The position numbers were made by a program, and so were the translations under genes. Below the pieces are notes generated by a model. It worked only from the letters and a program-made list of their open reading frames with translations. It was not told the origin of the DNA and searched no databases. Source: Cinnamomum chago (lineage: Eukaryota > Streptophyta > Magnoliopsida > Laurales > Lauraceae). Taken from it: 64,000 nt of DNA. Within the stretch, counting starts at the first letter, position 1. Each line of letters starts with the position of its first letter. The stretch is from contig CP142461.1 in assembly GCA_038049695.1 (NCBI GenBank), forward strand, positions 40,411,501-40,475,500, in the 5' to 3' direction. This document shows, piece after piece, positions 42,445-53,490 of this stretch.

Positions 42445-43222
42445 AACATAAAATATTTACCTCATTTTGGACTTGCTGACGAGTTTTTAATGGAGCATGA
42501 ATGTCACCAATGACTTTGTAAAGAGGATGATCTTTGATTACCTGGCCTTTTTGGGATCTAGGATGTACTTCCTTGCTTTGAGAAGGTTGATGACTTGGTG
42601 TTCTTTGAGCAGAACCTTTCAATTTTAGTCCAGACTCTTCACTTTCAGATTCTGATTCTGTGTCAGGAATAACAGCTTCTTGATCCGGTGTTACTCGATC
42701 TTCTGGTTCCTTATGTTGCTTCCCGTCTTGCTCAACCTGCGGAGAAAAATGAAGAGTTAGTGGGAATTCATCTTCATCATCAGAAAAATAAGAAGGTCCA
42801 GTGTCATCTACAATGACATTGATAGATTCCATGACCGTTGAAGTACGCAAATGAAACACCCTGTAGGCTTTGCTATTTAAAGAATACCCAAGAAAAATCC
42901 CTTCATCACTTCAGGAGTCAAATTTTCCAAGATGTTCTCTATCTTTCAAGATGTAACACTTACTCCCAAATGTTTTGAAGTATTTAACTGTAGGTTTTTT
43001 ACCATTCCATAGTTCATAGGGTGTATTCTTTCTACCTGCCCTGATGTAGACTCGATTGATCACATAGACAACAGTGTTTACTGCCTCTGCCTAAAACTTT
43101 TGAGGCACATTCTTACTATGGATCATGACTCGAGCCATTTCTTGTACAACCTGATTTTTTCTTTTAACAACTCCATTTTGTTGAGGAGCTTTAGGGGCAG
43201 AGAATTCATGTTTTATTCCATT
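42445..43222 (-). pseudogene. Integrase C-terminus and linker of Fam-C
   Basis: Minus-strand fragments cover the region between integrase core and RT. The last part (42410-42859) is acidic and proline-rich (DTESESESEESGL), a normal linker of copia Pol. Frames are interrupted by stops near 42910 and 43090-43220. Confidence 0.75.
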
Positions 43223-43707
43223 CTAAGTACAAAAAGAGTTAAAAGGGGAGTTCTGAAATTCAGTGCCATGATCAGATCTGATTCTTGCAATTCCACCAAA
43301 TTGTTCGCCCTTACCTGTAAGAAGTTGAAGGCATAAGCAATGGAACACATCAAAGGTTTCAGATTTATCTCTAAGAAAGCGAACCCAAGTAAATCTAGAG
43401 AAATCATCAACAGTAAGAAAAATGTACTTTTTACCACCAATACTTTCGGATTTTGAAGGACCCATAAGATCCATATGAAGTAACTTTAGTGGTCTTTTGG
43501 TAGTAAGCATATCCAATTTCTTATGTGGTATCTAATTTGTTTCCCCAATTGGCAAGGGCCACACACATGGTTATGAGGTTTTTGAAGTTTGGGGAGTCCT
43601 CGAACCAATTCTTGCTTAGAGAGTTTTTCCAAATCAGAATGGTTAATGTGACCTAGCCTTTGATGCCAAAGGTCAACATTATTAACAGTAGCAAAATTGC
43701 AGCTCAA
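43223..43707 (-). pseudogene. GAG-pre-integrase and integrase core of Fam-C
   Basis: The first frame (43486-43707) has LWHQRLGHINHSDLEKL and CGPCQLGKQ, the HHCC zinc-binding part. The second (43223-43516) has LLHMDLMGP, TVDDFSRFTWVRFL and IRSDHGTEFQN, which hold the first two catalytic aspartates of the D,D(35)E core. The two frames are offset, so a small indel is present near 43500-43540. Confidence 0.92.
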
Positions 43708-43788
43708 GACATTTTCATTTACAACCAGATAGCAATTATCGAAATTCTTTTTACCAAAAAGAACATGTTTTCCATGACTGTCTACAAT

Positions 43789-44460
43789 TTAGCAAGCATT
43801 TAGGGAAAACTGAACCTCGTTACCAGACTCACAGAATTGACTGATACTTAGCAAGTTTGCCTTAAGGCCATTAACAAGAAAAACATTATTGATAGTTGAC
43901 ATACCTGGTATGTTGACAGATCTTTTACCAATGACTTTTGATTTGCTTCCATATCCAAATTGAACATTACCACCATGATGACTTTCAAGTGATGTGAAAA
44001 GAGACTTATCTCCTGACATGTGTCTAGAGCACCCATTGTCTAAATACCATCCATGTGAACTTTGTGCTTTAAGAGCAGTTGGAACCATATTGCAGCAAAG
44101 ATCAGTTTTGCATACCCAAATGGATTTTTGTTTGACCTTATAAGGAGTCAAATTTATCTTGCTTCTTTCATTGTGAAGTTTGTTAAGCAGTCTATTGCAA
44201 TGAGGCCTAATATGTCCAATGATTCCACAAAAATGACAAGTCGGGACATATTTACAATGAGGCAAGTAATTCGTGAGGTTGGAGTTCACATGTTTAGGAT
44301 GATAAACAGCAGGTTCAATAGCAAACAGTGTATTACCCCGAACAAATTTACATGGGTTGTTGGAGGAGGATGCACCATAGTCAAATCCAAGGCCATGCTT
44401 GCTGCTAGATATGATTTGCGCGCCCAAAATTTCATCAAGTTTCTTTAACCCTGTGTTCAT
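43789..44460 (-). pseudogene. Gag zinc knuckle and protease of Fam-C
   Basis: A 223-codon frame contains a CCHC knuckle CHFCGIIGHIRPHC, then the copia protease site WYLDNGCSRHMSG, and VNIPGMSTINNVFLVNGLKANLLSISQ leading to integrase. The family's catalytic triad is D-S-G; here it reads D-N-G, so the protease is probably inactive. The frame ends before the GAG-pre-integrase domain with a stop near 43789. Confidence 0.9.
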
Positions 44461-44762
44461 TCAATTAAGATCAGCTTTGGTAGAGACCAACTCAGAAGTA
44501 GTCATTTTGAGTTTTTCCGAGATGCTAGCTTTTTCAGTTTTGCAGGAATCCAGTTCTTTCTTTAGAATTAGAATTTCCTTGTCAGCTTGAATAGAGTGCT
44601 CATATAGTAAGTCAAGTTCATTCCCTACAAAAATCAGCTTGTTAGATAGAATTGTACACTCTGATTCAAGTTGAGATACTTTACCTTGGGCTTCATTGAA
44701 TTCAGTTTTAAGAACAAGATTTTCTTTTTCAGTTGTCTTCTATTTTCCTTTCAGAATGTCAT

Positions 44763-45218
44763 TCAATTGAGTATCCTCCTTGAGTGTTTGAGGAGACTTT
44801 GATATGCTTCTACTAAATCATGTTCATTATCTGACAAAGAATTAAGATCATTTGAAATAATTTCATCTGATTTTTCCACACCTTCCTGCAAAAAGGAATC
44901 GTTAGATCTTGCAATAAAAGCCATAAACTTTCCATGTTCAGGTGATGATTCAGGTTCAGTATCATTGCAATCTTGATCTGAATCATCATCCCACGTGACA
45001 TTCAAAACCTTTCCCTGAGTTCTGAAAGTTCTATTAACACATTGAGAAGCATAGTGACCAAAACCTTTGCATTCATGACAGTGAGTACTCTTGGGAGGGA
45101 TTTTTGGACACATTTTTCTCAGAATTTTGACCAGTATTGGATTTAAAAGAAGAAGAAGGCTTATTCTATCCTTTTTTAGAAGAATTTTTAAAATTCTTTT
45201 TAAAATCTTTTTTATCAT
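44763..45218 (-). pseudogene. Gag nucleocapsid part of Fam-C with first zinc knuckle
   Basis: The frame has a CCHC motif CHECKGFGHYASQC followed by an acidic tail (WDDDSDQDCNDTEPES). A region with glutamine/asparagine- and lysine-rich sequence (44461-44762) links it to the second knuckle. Its N-terminal part is lysine-rich after a slippage-prone A run (near 45220-45235). Confidence 0.85.
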
Positions 45219-45908
45219 TTTTCAAAAAAAAAATTAAACTTTTTAACAAAGAGAGCATCAATGTCTGGGTCTTCAGTCTCTTGCTCGAAGTCATTATCAT
45301 GTTCCAGATGAGACTTCAAAGCCATTCCTTTAGTTTTCTTTGTATTTCTGAAACTGGCTTCAAAGGTTTGAATATCTCCAACTAACTGATCAACTTTGAA
45401 TAAATCCAAATTGCTAGATTCCTCAATAGCTACTACTTTTGGGTCAAATCTCTCAGGAAGAGATCTTAAAAAAAATTTAACAATTTTGTGTTCAGGAATG
45501 ATTTCACCCAAGTAGAAACTAGAATTCACAATAGTAGATAATTTATCATTGAAATCATCAAAAAACTTCATTTTCATCCATTTTCAGATTTTCAAAAGCA
45601 GTAGCCAAACTTTGAAGTTTGGCTTGCTTCACTTTGAGAGTACCTTCATGAACAGTTTCTAATATATCTCATGCTTCCTTAGCAAGTTTGCAAATAGATA
45701 TCCGACGAAATTCGAAAGGAGAAACACCATTAAAAATGGCATTTAAAGCTCTACTGTTAAAATTAAAGGCTTGTTTATCCTCCTTGGTCCATTGAGGCAT
45801 GGATTTTTCAATGATCTTGTTGCCATCGGTGGTGACAGTAGGCTTGGTGTAACCAAATTCCACACAGTTCCAGACATCCACATCTATGGATTGAAGGAAA
45901 GCAATCAT
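45215..45908 (-). pseudogene. Gag capsid region (UBN2-like) of Fam-C
   Basis: Two frames, separated by a stop near 45668 and a shift near 45577, together cover the Gag N-terminus: MIAFLQSIDVDVW and LNAIFNGVSPFEFRRI, then MKFFDDFNDKLSTIVNSS and VKFFLRSLPERFDPKV. These are the typical features of copia Gag (UBN2 / gag-polypeptide family). Confidence 0.88.
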
Positions 45909-46033
45909 TCAAATTTTCCAATAATGGTAATTAGATCCATCCAAAAGAGGGGGTTTGGAAATATAAGATCCATCTCTAATAAAATTCATATCAGAAAATC
46001 TGTGAAGATCTCACACAACAAGTTGGTGTGAAT

Positions 46034-46047
46034 GGCTCTAATACCAA
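46034..46047 (-). other. Primer-binding site of Fam-C (tRNA-Met type)
   Basis: On the minus strand TTGGTATTAGAGCC starts 1 base after the LTR end; it matches the initiator tRNA-Met site TGGTATCAGAGCC except for one C to T change. Confidence 0.9.
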
Positions 46048-46048
46048 T

Positions 46049-46966
46049 TGAAAACTTCTGGAGGGTTGATAATCACAAACCCTAACAGAAAGTAATAAAA
46101 ATCCCAACACAGATATAAATATGGAATAAAAAGAAACAATAACCTAAGTTAATCAATCAAGAAATCAAGAAGATGAACACACGATATTTTACGTGGAAAA
46201 CCCTGAATAGGGAAAAAACCACGGGACCTTGCACCGGTCCATAAAAATCAAGCACTAAAAATCAAAGGTTACAAGAGAAACTCACTCCCCTTTATAGTTG
46301 AACACAACCTAAGGACCACAGTGATTCTTGCCGACGTCCACACCATTCACCTTCTCTAGCACTTCGATCTCCACGCCTTAAACAAGATGAATCGACTGGA
46401 ACGTGGATGATGAATCTCCAGATGACAAAGCTTCAGCACATTAATCTCTCAAAGGAACTCTCTGGAGGAAGGTAATCTCTCTAAAAATAATTTATGGCTT
46501 AGAACTAAGAGAGATAGGTTCTTTAAAGGGGTTAAACCCTTAAATAAGCTTTTGGAACCGTATAGGAGAGATTAGGTTTGAATAGGATTGAAATACTGGG
46601 CAGGAGAGGGAAGCTGCTAAAAAATAGGTGAGATTCACCGATGTTCGATCGATTGGACTGACTTTTAACTGGGACAAAAATTGGTCTGATCGATCGGTCA
46701 AGGGGTCCGATCGATCGATCTGTCTTTTAACTGAGAGCATTTCTAGTCCGATCGATTGGACTGACTTTTAACTGAGAGCATTTCTGGGGCGATCGATCGG
46801 TCGTGGAGCACGATCGATCAGACAGACTTATCTGATGAAGTCTTGTCGTATTCTGCGTCTTTTGAATTCTTCCAATCTGAGGTGGTCCATCTAAAAATCT
46901 CAAATTACATTAAATCCCATGTTTTGTCCAACCACATGAATTAGCCAACACTCAAAAATACTAACA
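46049..46966 (-). repeat. 5' LTR of Fam-C
   Basis: 918 bases; on the minus strand it starts TGTTAGTATTTTTGAGTG and ends AGAAGTTTTCA. The palindrome cluster (46643-46820, GATCGATCGG variants at 46688, 46707, 46748, 46789, 46811) precedes, in sense direction, a TTATTTAAGG TATA-like box near 46535-46550. It is about 30 bases shorter than the 3' LTR, mainly within the palindrome cluster. Confidence 0.93.
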
Positions 46967-47080
46967 CTGGTCCTAGGGTACCAATCTAATTTTCCCGAGT
47001 AGCTGACTTACATACATATTATGCTAACGCATAAGTGACATTGACAGGACCAAAGACAATGTCACACTATAATGAATAAA

Positions 47081-47107
47081 CTAGCACCGTAGCCCGTGCC
47101 GAGCACG
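47081..47107 (-). mobile_element. Candidate Helitron 3' terminus
   Basis: On the minus strand the sequence reads CCGTGCTCGGCACGG (6-base stem, 3-base loop) followed by GCTACGGTG and CTAG, next to T. Hairpin, then about 10 bases, then CTRR before T is the standard 3' end of a Helitron. If true the element extends rightward from 47081, and its 5' TC end was not found. No RepHel protein is visible, so it would be non-autonomous. Confidence 0.45.
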
Positions 47108-47437
47108 GTCACATTTTTATACACTCATTTAATTAGAAAATAGAGAGAAACTTTAGTTAACTATAGTGGAAAACTAAGCAATTATCTAATAAAGTATAAG
47201 CCAAATACTTAAAATATACCTAAACAATAAATTAAAAAAAATGATATCATCTAGAATTTGTAATGTTCTACGTTTTTATAGTGAAGCTTCATTATACACT
47301 TCAGCAGAAGGAATAAATGATAATAAACATTTTGATTCAGCTACATAGTACTTGGCTCGGCTCGCCTAAAAAAGATAAGGTGGGATCCTGGGTGGATAAT
47401 ATTTATATAAAATAAAAAAGTTTTCACTATCAGCTCC

Positions 47438-47520
47438 AAGTAGTAGCTCAGCTGGTTGGGACGTGTATGCATATGAGAAAGTGAATGTGTTTGAGTCTCT
47501 ATCCCATTAATAAATATTTT
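47438..47520 (+). mobile_element. Candidate tRNA-derived SINE head
   Basis: TAGCTCAGCTGG (47444-47455) fits an RNA polymerase III A box, and GTGTTTGAGTC (47488-47498) fits a B box, about 33 bases apart, as in tRNA-derived plant SINEs. A T-rich stretch follows at 47517. It is not a tRNA gene, because no acceptor-stem pairing or anticodon arm could be built. Full extent is unclear. Confidence 0.45.
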
Positions 47521-48836
47521 TTTTATTAAATTGTGTGTCTTATTTGGGTCAAACCAGGCTTCGAGCTCTCTACCACTGTATCCAAGCCTGGCCCATATCT
47601 TAAACCTATATAATTTTTAAGTTTAAGTTTGGATCATGTACCAAAACCCAATGCTAAAGCCCAGCCCAAAGTAGGTTGTTCCTCGCTTGGGCTTGGGCTG
47701 GGCCAGTCCATGAGCATCTCTATCTAGATCAATCAATATGCCCATGTTTAGCACGGTCGATAACTGTCACTTTTGTTTACATGGGTTCTACTTGTCTGAC
47801 CTTCTAAGTGCAGGTTGTTTACAATTTCTATACAACCCCTTGTCAGGTGGTTGCAGTTAACGGAGGTTGTAACTGCCTTTTTTGCAACTTCAGCGGCCAC
47901 CAGAAGTGTAACCGCCCAGATCGTGGGGGATAACTACATGGCGACCATTGAAAAAGCCGTCCAACGGCCGGTGGAATGCTTTTGTAGCCCCCAGCAGCTA
48001 GAGCTTTAGTGGTGAGCGACGGTTATAGTATGCGTCTAGCAGCCAGCATTTTGTTAGCTCAAGTGGCTGGTGAAGTCCTGTGTGCATTAGCCGTTGAAGT
48101 TCTGTCATTATGACCGGTTAGCTTTAGGGGTCAGCAAAAACGATAATTTTTCTTAATAGAAATGAATATTTTTCCTTGGAGAATGGAATATATTTAATGA
48201 ATGGGTTTTTTGTGTACCAACAAGGACATGCCCCAGCTGAAACCCAACCCCAACTAAAAGAGCCTTTCCATTTGAAACCCTTTCTATTCGAGACCCCAGC
48301 CCCAAATTGGTAAAAGCTCTCCTTCGAAAATCGTACCTCCTTTTTCCCTTTGGCTTGGGATTCCTGTGATGCTTATCTTTAGTAGAATTTTCTCTCTATC
48401 TCCAGCCGGCCATCTTTCTTGAGTCTGGTATTTTTCTAATCAATGTGGGTAGTTGAGAGAAGAAAATGACTCTTCCTTTTCTCATTCTCTCCTTTGTCCT
48501 TTTTTGCATTGTTTTATCTTCCCATCCCCCCTCTTCTTTTCACTTTTATCCTTCTTTATCTCTATTTCCATCTCTCTAATTTAGTAGAGGAGAGACCATT
48601 CATGGCAATGACGAAATCCTAAGGGGAATTAAATCCACAAATCTTAGAAAGAAGAAGGTACGAGCTTTTTTACATAGTCATTCAATCATGGGTTTCCACG
48701 TTCATTATCATTTCCCTAATCATCTTTCTCTTTCCCTATCCTCTACATGCATTTCTCATCTCAATAGAAGGAAAAATCTAAATCTAAAACCGATCTCTTT
48801 CTTTGTATTATTTCAATTGAGAGTAGGAGAGGATAG
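47521..48836. other. Unassigned DNA right of the candidate SINE
   Basis: No gene is supported. It contains GGGCTT/GGCCCA-type low complexity (47640-47710) and a GC-richer stretch (47815-48130) with phrases such as GCGGCCACC and CGGCCGGTGG. A short 92-codon frame (48688-48966) crosses into the following LTR and is therefore chance. Confidence 0.4.
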
Positions 48837-50472
48837 TGTTAGGGATTTTGTGTGTTGCAATATGATGGATGCATGTCATGTTATCATGTTCGGAGTTTTC
48901 AAACTTGCATTGATTTTGAAAATCTTGAATTTGTTCATGCATGATTTTATAACTTTTAAAACTTGATTTTACATGCATGTTTTGGATTTTAAACTTAGAT
49001 ACACTAATATTGAAAAGTTGATTTCTTAATCATGAATGCCCATGATATCATAGATAAATCATTTTTGGCATATTAGCTTCATGGTAAAACATTTTTGGCA
49101 TATTAACTTCATAATTAAATTGCTTTTGATCATGCATGCCCAAGCTCTCATAATCAAATCATCTTAGGCATGATTGGTTCGTTTTTTTAAAAACACTTTT
49201 GGATTGATTTAAACATATTTGATAAAAACTTTTGGATTGAGTTAAACATGAATCTAAGAATGATTTCCATTGCCCAGAAGTTCCGCGAGAAAAAACTTGA
49301 AAAATCAGAAAATCTAGAATTCTGACTATCAGGCCAGTGTACTTGGTCGGCCGAGTACATGGCCACGGCCGACCGACAAAACTAACAGTTTTTTTTACCA
49401 TTGGAAATGCGATCGACCGGGCCATGTACGAGGTCGACCACCTGAACTAGCCGTTGGGCAATTTCTATATATTCTCCAACTCATTCCAAGACCAGGAGAG
49501 AAGACTTTGGGTGAGTCTTTGGAGTTGTTTTGAAGTCTAAACAAGGGGAATGAGTTGGAGTGAGCTAGAGACTAAAATGGAAATGAAAATACTTTGACTC
49601 ATCATTTAAATCATTCAAGTAAGCTTGATTTCCATGATTAATTTAGAAATTTCATGCTTATTTAAACTTTTGTTCTCTATGATCACATGATCTCTAGCTT
49701 GTTGTGGACTCATAGTTAGACTAGTTTGAATTTGGAAACAACTAAGTTCATGTATCACATGCTCTAGTTTGAGATTTCACACAACTTGCTTAACCTGGAT
49801 ATGCTTCATTTTAGGAGCTTCATTTTAAATCTGATTGAGGACATCATGCATAAACTTTAAGCTTACATCTTTGCATCATCTTTTGTATGGTTGAGCATGA
49901 GTTTCACTTTCATATCATCTTGTGTATGTTTGTACATATTCTGGAGGAATTGTATTGTACTCAATTTGTAATATCTTCAAGTGTATTGTAGACACAAGTT
50001 AGAGAGAAAAACCCTTGTGGTATATTGAGAGAAAAACTCTTGCGGTACATAGGTTATTTATTAGCGTAGAAAAGTATATTGTAAGGTTATTGCGTAGCCT
50101 TTTAAAAGCATGTTATGTAGGTTATTGCTTAGCCTATTGAAAAGCATATTGTAAAGGTTATTGCTTAGCCTATTGAAAAGCATATTGTAAAGGTTATTGC
50201 TAAGCCTTGAAAAGTATATTTTATAGCGGAATGTCGGTGGGGTATAAGGACACAAGCCGAGAGTGGATGTATGCATTTGGCCAAACCACTATACATAGTT
50301 GTGTTATGGTGAATGCTTGTGGTGATTGTTTATCTTGATAGCTTCTGCACTTTATTTTCATAATCATCAGTTGTGCTTAATTGTTTAAAGAAGTTAAAGT
50401 TTGGCATAATTGGTTTAAAAATTAAGCTCACCCTATTCAGCCCCCCTCTAGGGTTCGAATCCTGAACTTTCA
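48837..50472 (+). mobile_element. Fam-D solo LTR (plus), diverged, 1636 bp
   Basis: Starts TGTTAGGGATTTTGTG and ends GAACTTTCA; flanks GATAG (48832-48836) and AATAG (50473-50477) match at 4 of 5 bases, a worn target duplication. The tandem TTATTGCTTAGCC array is at 50045-50220. The palindrome region has changed: TCGGCCGA at 49347, GGTCGACC at 49432, and degenerate GCGATCGACCGG between, then TATA-like CTATATATTC at 49465. It is the oldest Fam-D copy here. Confidence 0.88.
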
Positions 50473-50733
50473 AATAGTCATTGGTCTGCATCAATAAAGG
50501 GTGTTGAATCATGTGTTGGATCTAGTCCACTTCCCACCTATTGATCTAGAGGCGATAATGTACACAAGGCAGTGGTTCAACTATTTCTTGTTGATCTAGA
50601 TACGCATTATTTGACGGTTCTACAACTTGCATTGGTGGGCCTAATCTCTTCCTCTCTGGTAGCACATGTATCATGCCTCTCTCTTGAAAGTCTAAGCTAA
50701 ACAAATATATCTCCCATAGGGGGTGTTCAGAGG

Positions 50734-50885
50734 TGTTGAACACCCCCAAGTGCAAGGGTGCGCAACAATATATCTTGGTGAGTGTGGGGTCGAATCCATA
50801 GGGAGAGAATTCAATTAAGCACTTTCCAACCTATCCTGATACTAATTCTACCCTAAATAAAATTAACAAAATTACAAAATATTAC
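50734..50885 (+). repeat. Start of an unclassified LTR-like repeat
   Basis: TGTTGAACACCCCCAAGTGC followed by GGTCGAATCCATAGGGAG resembles a dispersed plant repeat with an LTR-like TGTT start. With the preceding GGGGGTGTTC (50719-50728) it forms a 10-base inverted repeat across a 9-base loop. It is interrupted at 50886 by a Fam-A LTR; AT-rich DNA at 53491-54035 may be its continuation. Identity uncertain. Confidence 0.4.
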
Positions 50886-53490
50886 TGTTGACACAAAAAA
50901 TGTTACTTTGCCTCTTTAACATCAAGAAGCCACATGAAGCCGCATCCTACAACAAAACAGGCAATGCTGCTTCAAGCATCAAATCTTGTCAGAATCAAAC
51001 AAAAACTGCAAGATCCTTCAAGAAAGTCAAAATAGGAGTTCATATGAAGTTTCAGGTTATTCCAACATTATTTGACTCAACTTCACTCCTCCGACAGCTG
51101 AACAGGCGCTCCTGGCGGCGACGGCGTCGAAGATATCAAAACTTCGATCAGAGCCTACGTATGGTCTCAAAATACCTCCAAAGGGCTCCATGTCAAATTT
51201 CAAGTCAAACTGACAATGTTTGGCCCTTCATCAACCCTTGAGCTGTAAAATTAAGCCTCTCGGTGGCAAGAACCACCGAGGCCATCACTCATCAAACGGA
51301 GCACATGGGCGGCTTCAACATGCTTCAAAAGGGTTGCACGTCAAATTTCAGGTCATTCCGACAACGTTTGACCTGACTTTGACACTCCAAAAGAAAATCA
51401 AGGCTACCAGCGGCGGAGCACCCCGAGACCACAACACCCAAATCGGAGCTAATGGATCGTCTCAAAATGACTCCAATAGGCTCCCTGTCAAATTTCAAGG
51501 TCAATCGGACATCAGTTGATCGCACATCAAAGCGCGGCATCTTCCCCGCGGCAAAATCAAGCCTACTGGCAACGTGACCCCACACGGCTTCAAAACTCAA
51601 ACAAAAGCCCATGGTTGGTCCTATCTACTACTCAACAAGCTTCATCTCAAATTTCAGGTCATTCCGATATCGTTTGACCTAGTTTCGACTCTCAACAGAA
51701 AATCGGCTACAAAGTCTTCGGCTTTTCTGAAAAATAGAAAACTTTGTGCTCCGATTTGAACGGTTTCTTGTCAGGTTTTCTTTAGGAGAATCAACCCAAT
51801 AAATGAGGAGAAATGTCAAGAAAAATGCAGGAGAAAATGACGGCAAAAAAGACCAAAAAACGGTCGAGAAACGGCGACCAAAAGGGGACCAATCTCTATG
51901 GTCGCCGGGAACCTTGGCCCATGGTCGGCGGGGACCATGGGTGCATGGTCGCCTGGCGACCATGGAAATCCGAGTCACCGGATTTGTCGCCGAGTGGCCC
52001 GTTTTCCGTCCTTTTCACGTTTCGGGAGTTCCAGCCCCTATGATTTCCTGAAAATCGGATTTTTTATGCTTGAAATCGACTGATCTCCATCGACATTTCG
52101 GATCTGTCGTCAAGAGCATGAAATCATCATTGATCGCTCCAAGATCTCCAACCGACTGACCAAGAAAGTGCACTTTTTGTCCAACCGGTCGAGAAATCGA
52201 CAAGACAGATGTCGCCGGCCCACTGGTATCAACCAATGTCTGAAGTTGCATCGCCATCCGACATCAAACAATATGCGGATCCATTGGCGATCATCACAAT
52301 AAGAATTCCAAAAGACGCGGCGCGGCCCACGACTCTTCAAATGCCCTGGAGACCACTTAATGTCATTAATTGACCCGTTTATGACAACTTAATGCGGTCA
52401 TTAACCCATTATTTTGGACGGCCCAATCAGAATCAAGCAAATGGGAGTTACAAATTCAAGTAATCATGGCATTAAAACCAGGAAACTCCCCTCATCATGG
52501 AGATTAAAGGCGATTAAATGCCCATCATCTTCCACCGGCGCATCATAAGCCAAGAAAAAGGAGTTACATAATCAAGAATTAAAACTTGTAACTCCTCTCA
52601 TTATGGGTCATCAATCCCATAAATCACCCCATGGCTACCAAAAGCCTATAAAAAGGGGTCACTCCAAGAAGAAAAAGGGGCTAGACATACGCTACACATA
52701 CACAACCCTTGGACACATCTCTGAAGAATTCTCAAAGAAACTCTGCCACTCCACTGCAGAAGAAGCACCACAAGGTGATCGAAGTCCCTTGGGGGGCAAC
52801 CCCCCCCCCCCCCCCCCCCCCCACAAGGTCTCCTCCCCCCCACAAGGTCTCCTCTCTCCTTCTATCCAACATGGCCTAAACGCGGCTTTTCAGCCCGTTT
52901 ACTCACTTTTTTATTGGATATAGAACCTCTCGTTGGTCCTTATCCTCTAAAAAACTAAGGTCCAAGCCAAGCCAAAGAATCAAAGCATCGAGCATTCTCA
53001 TCTGAAGGACTATGGCGAAGTCCATACATGACTTGCAATCGTCGATCTGAACGAGTCCCCACAATCTCCTGCGAAGTCAAATACCTTTTTTTACTTTTCT
53101 TTGTATTTTGTATTATTTGTAAATAGACAAAAAAATCACATTTCTTGTCTTTCATTATTGATGAGATTTGTAAATCGCCTTCTACGGCATAAATCGCCTT
53201 CTACGGCACAAAAATCGCCTTTCATGGCAAACAAAATGAAATCGTCTCTCACGGCATTTAAAAAATTGTCTCTTTCTTAAAATATATGTGCAATGGAAAG
53301 TTAGAAAAAAGAATTGATTTCCTTTCTACTTGCGAAGGTGAATCTCCGGATCACCACTTCAAAGTCCAAGTAGAATAGAAAATCTGGCATACCCGTACAA
53401 AAAAATATTGATGACCTCATTTTTCCTCCTCCGCCATGCTCCTAGCAGCCCCAGGGGTGGGAAGTAGAGGAGGAAAGGTCAGAGCCCCCA
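50886..53490 (+). mobile_element. Fam-A LTR, plus orientation, 2605 bp
   Basis: Starts TGTTGACAC and ends AGAGCCCCCA, and aligns over its length to the reverse Fam-A 5' LTR (22146-26451). No clear target duplication was found (ATTAC on the left, TAAAA on the right), so its boundaries may have been altered. It contains a C run of 22 bases (52800-52821) within a duplicated CACAAGGTCTCCTC, and a tandem array AAATCGCCTTCTACGGCA (about 53168-53255). No primer-binding site or interior follows, so it is a solo LTR. Confidence 0.8.

Larger units (their letters stand above)
37483..46966 (-). mobile_element. Fam-C: full-length Sirevirus-like Ty1/copia retrotransposon, 9484 bp
   Basis: LTRs at 46049-46966 (5', sense is minus) and 37483-38430 (3') are bordered by the 5-base duplication CTGGT (37478-37482 and 46967-46971). 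A tRNA-Met type primer-binding site follows the 5' LTR and polypurine tracts precede the 3' LTR. The domain order, read leftward, is Gag (two zinc knuckles), protease, integrase, RT, RNase H, that is copia, with an extra ORF between pol and the 3' LTR, as in Sireviruses. Many frameshifts and stops mean it is inactive. The LTRs differ by visible substitutions and indels (948 against 918 bp), so it is older than the Fam-D insertion. Confidence 0.95.

Noticed and set aside
47440-47510. tRNA gene
   Set aside because: A and B boxes are present, but no cloverleaf pairing was found; a SINE head is the better reading.
50061-50276. 71-codon repetitive peptide (repeated NRLSNNLYNML)
   Set aside because: It is a translation of the LTR tandem array, not a gene.
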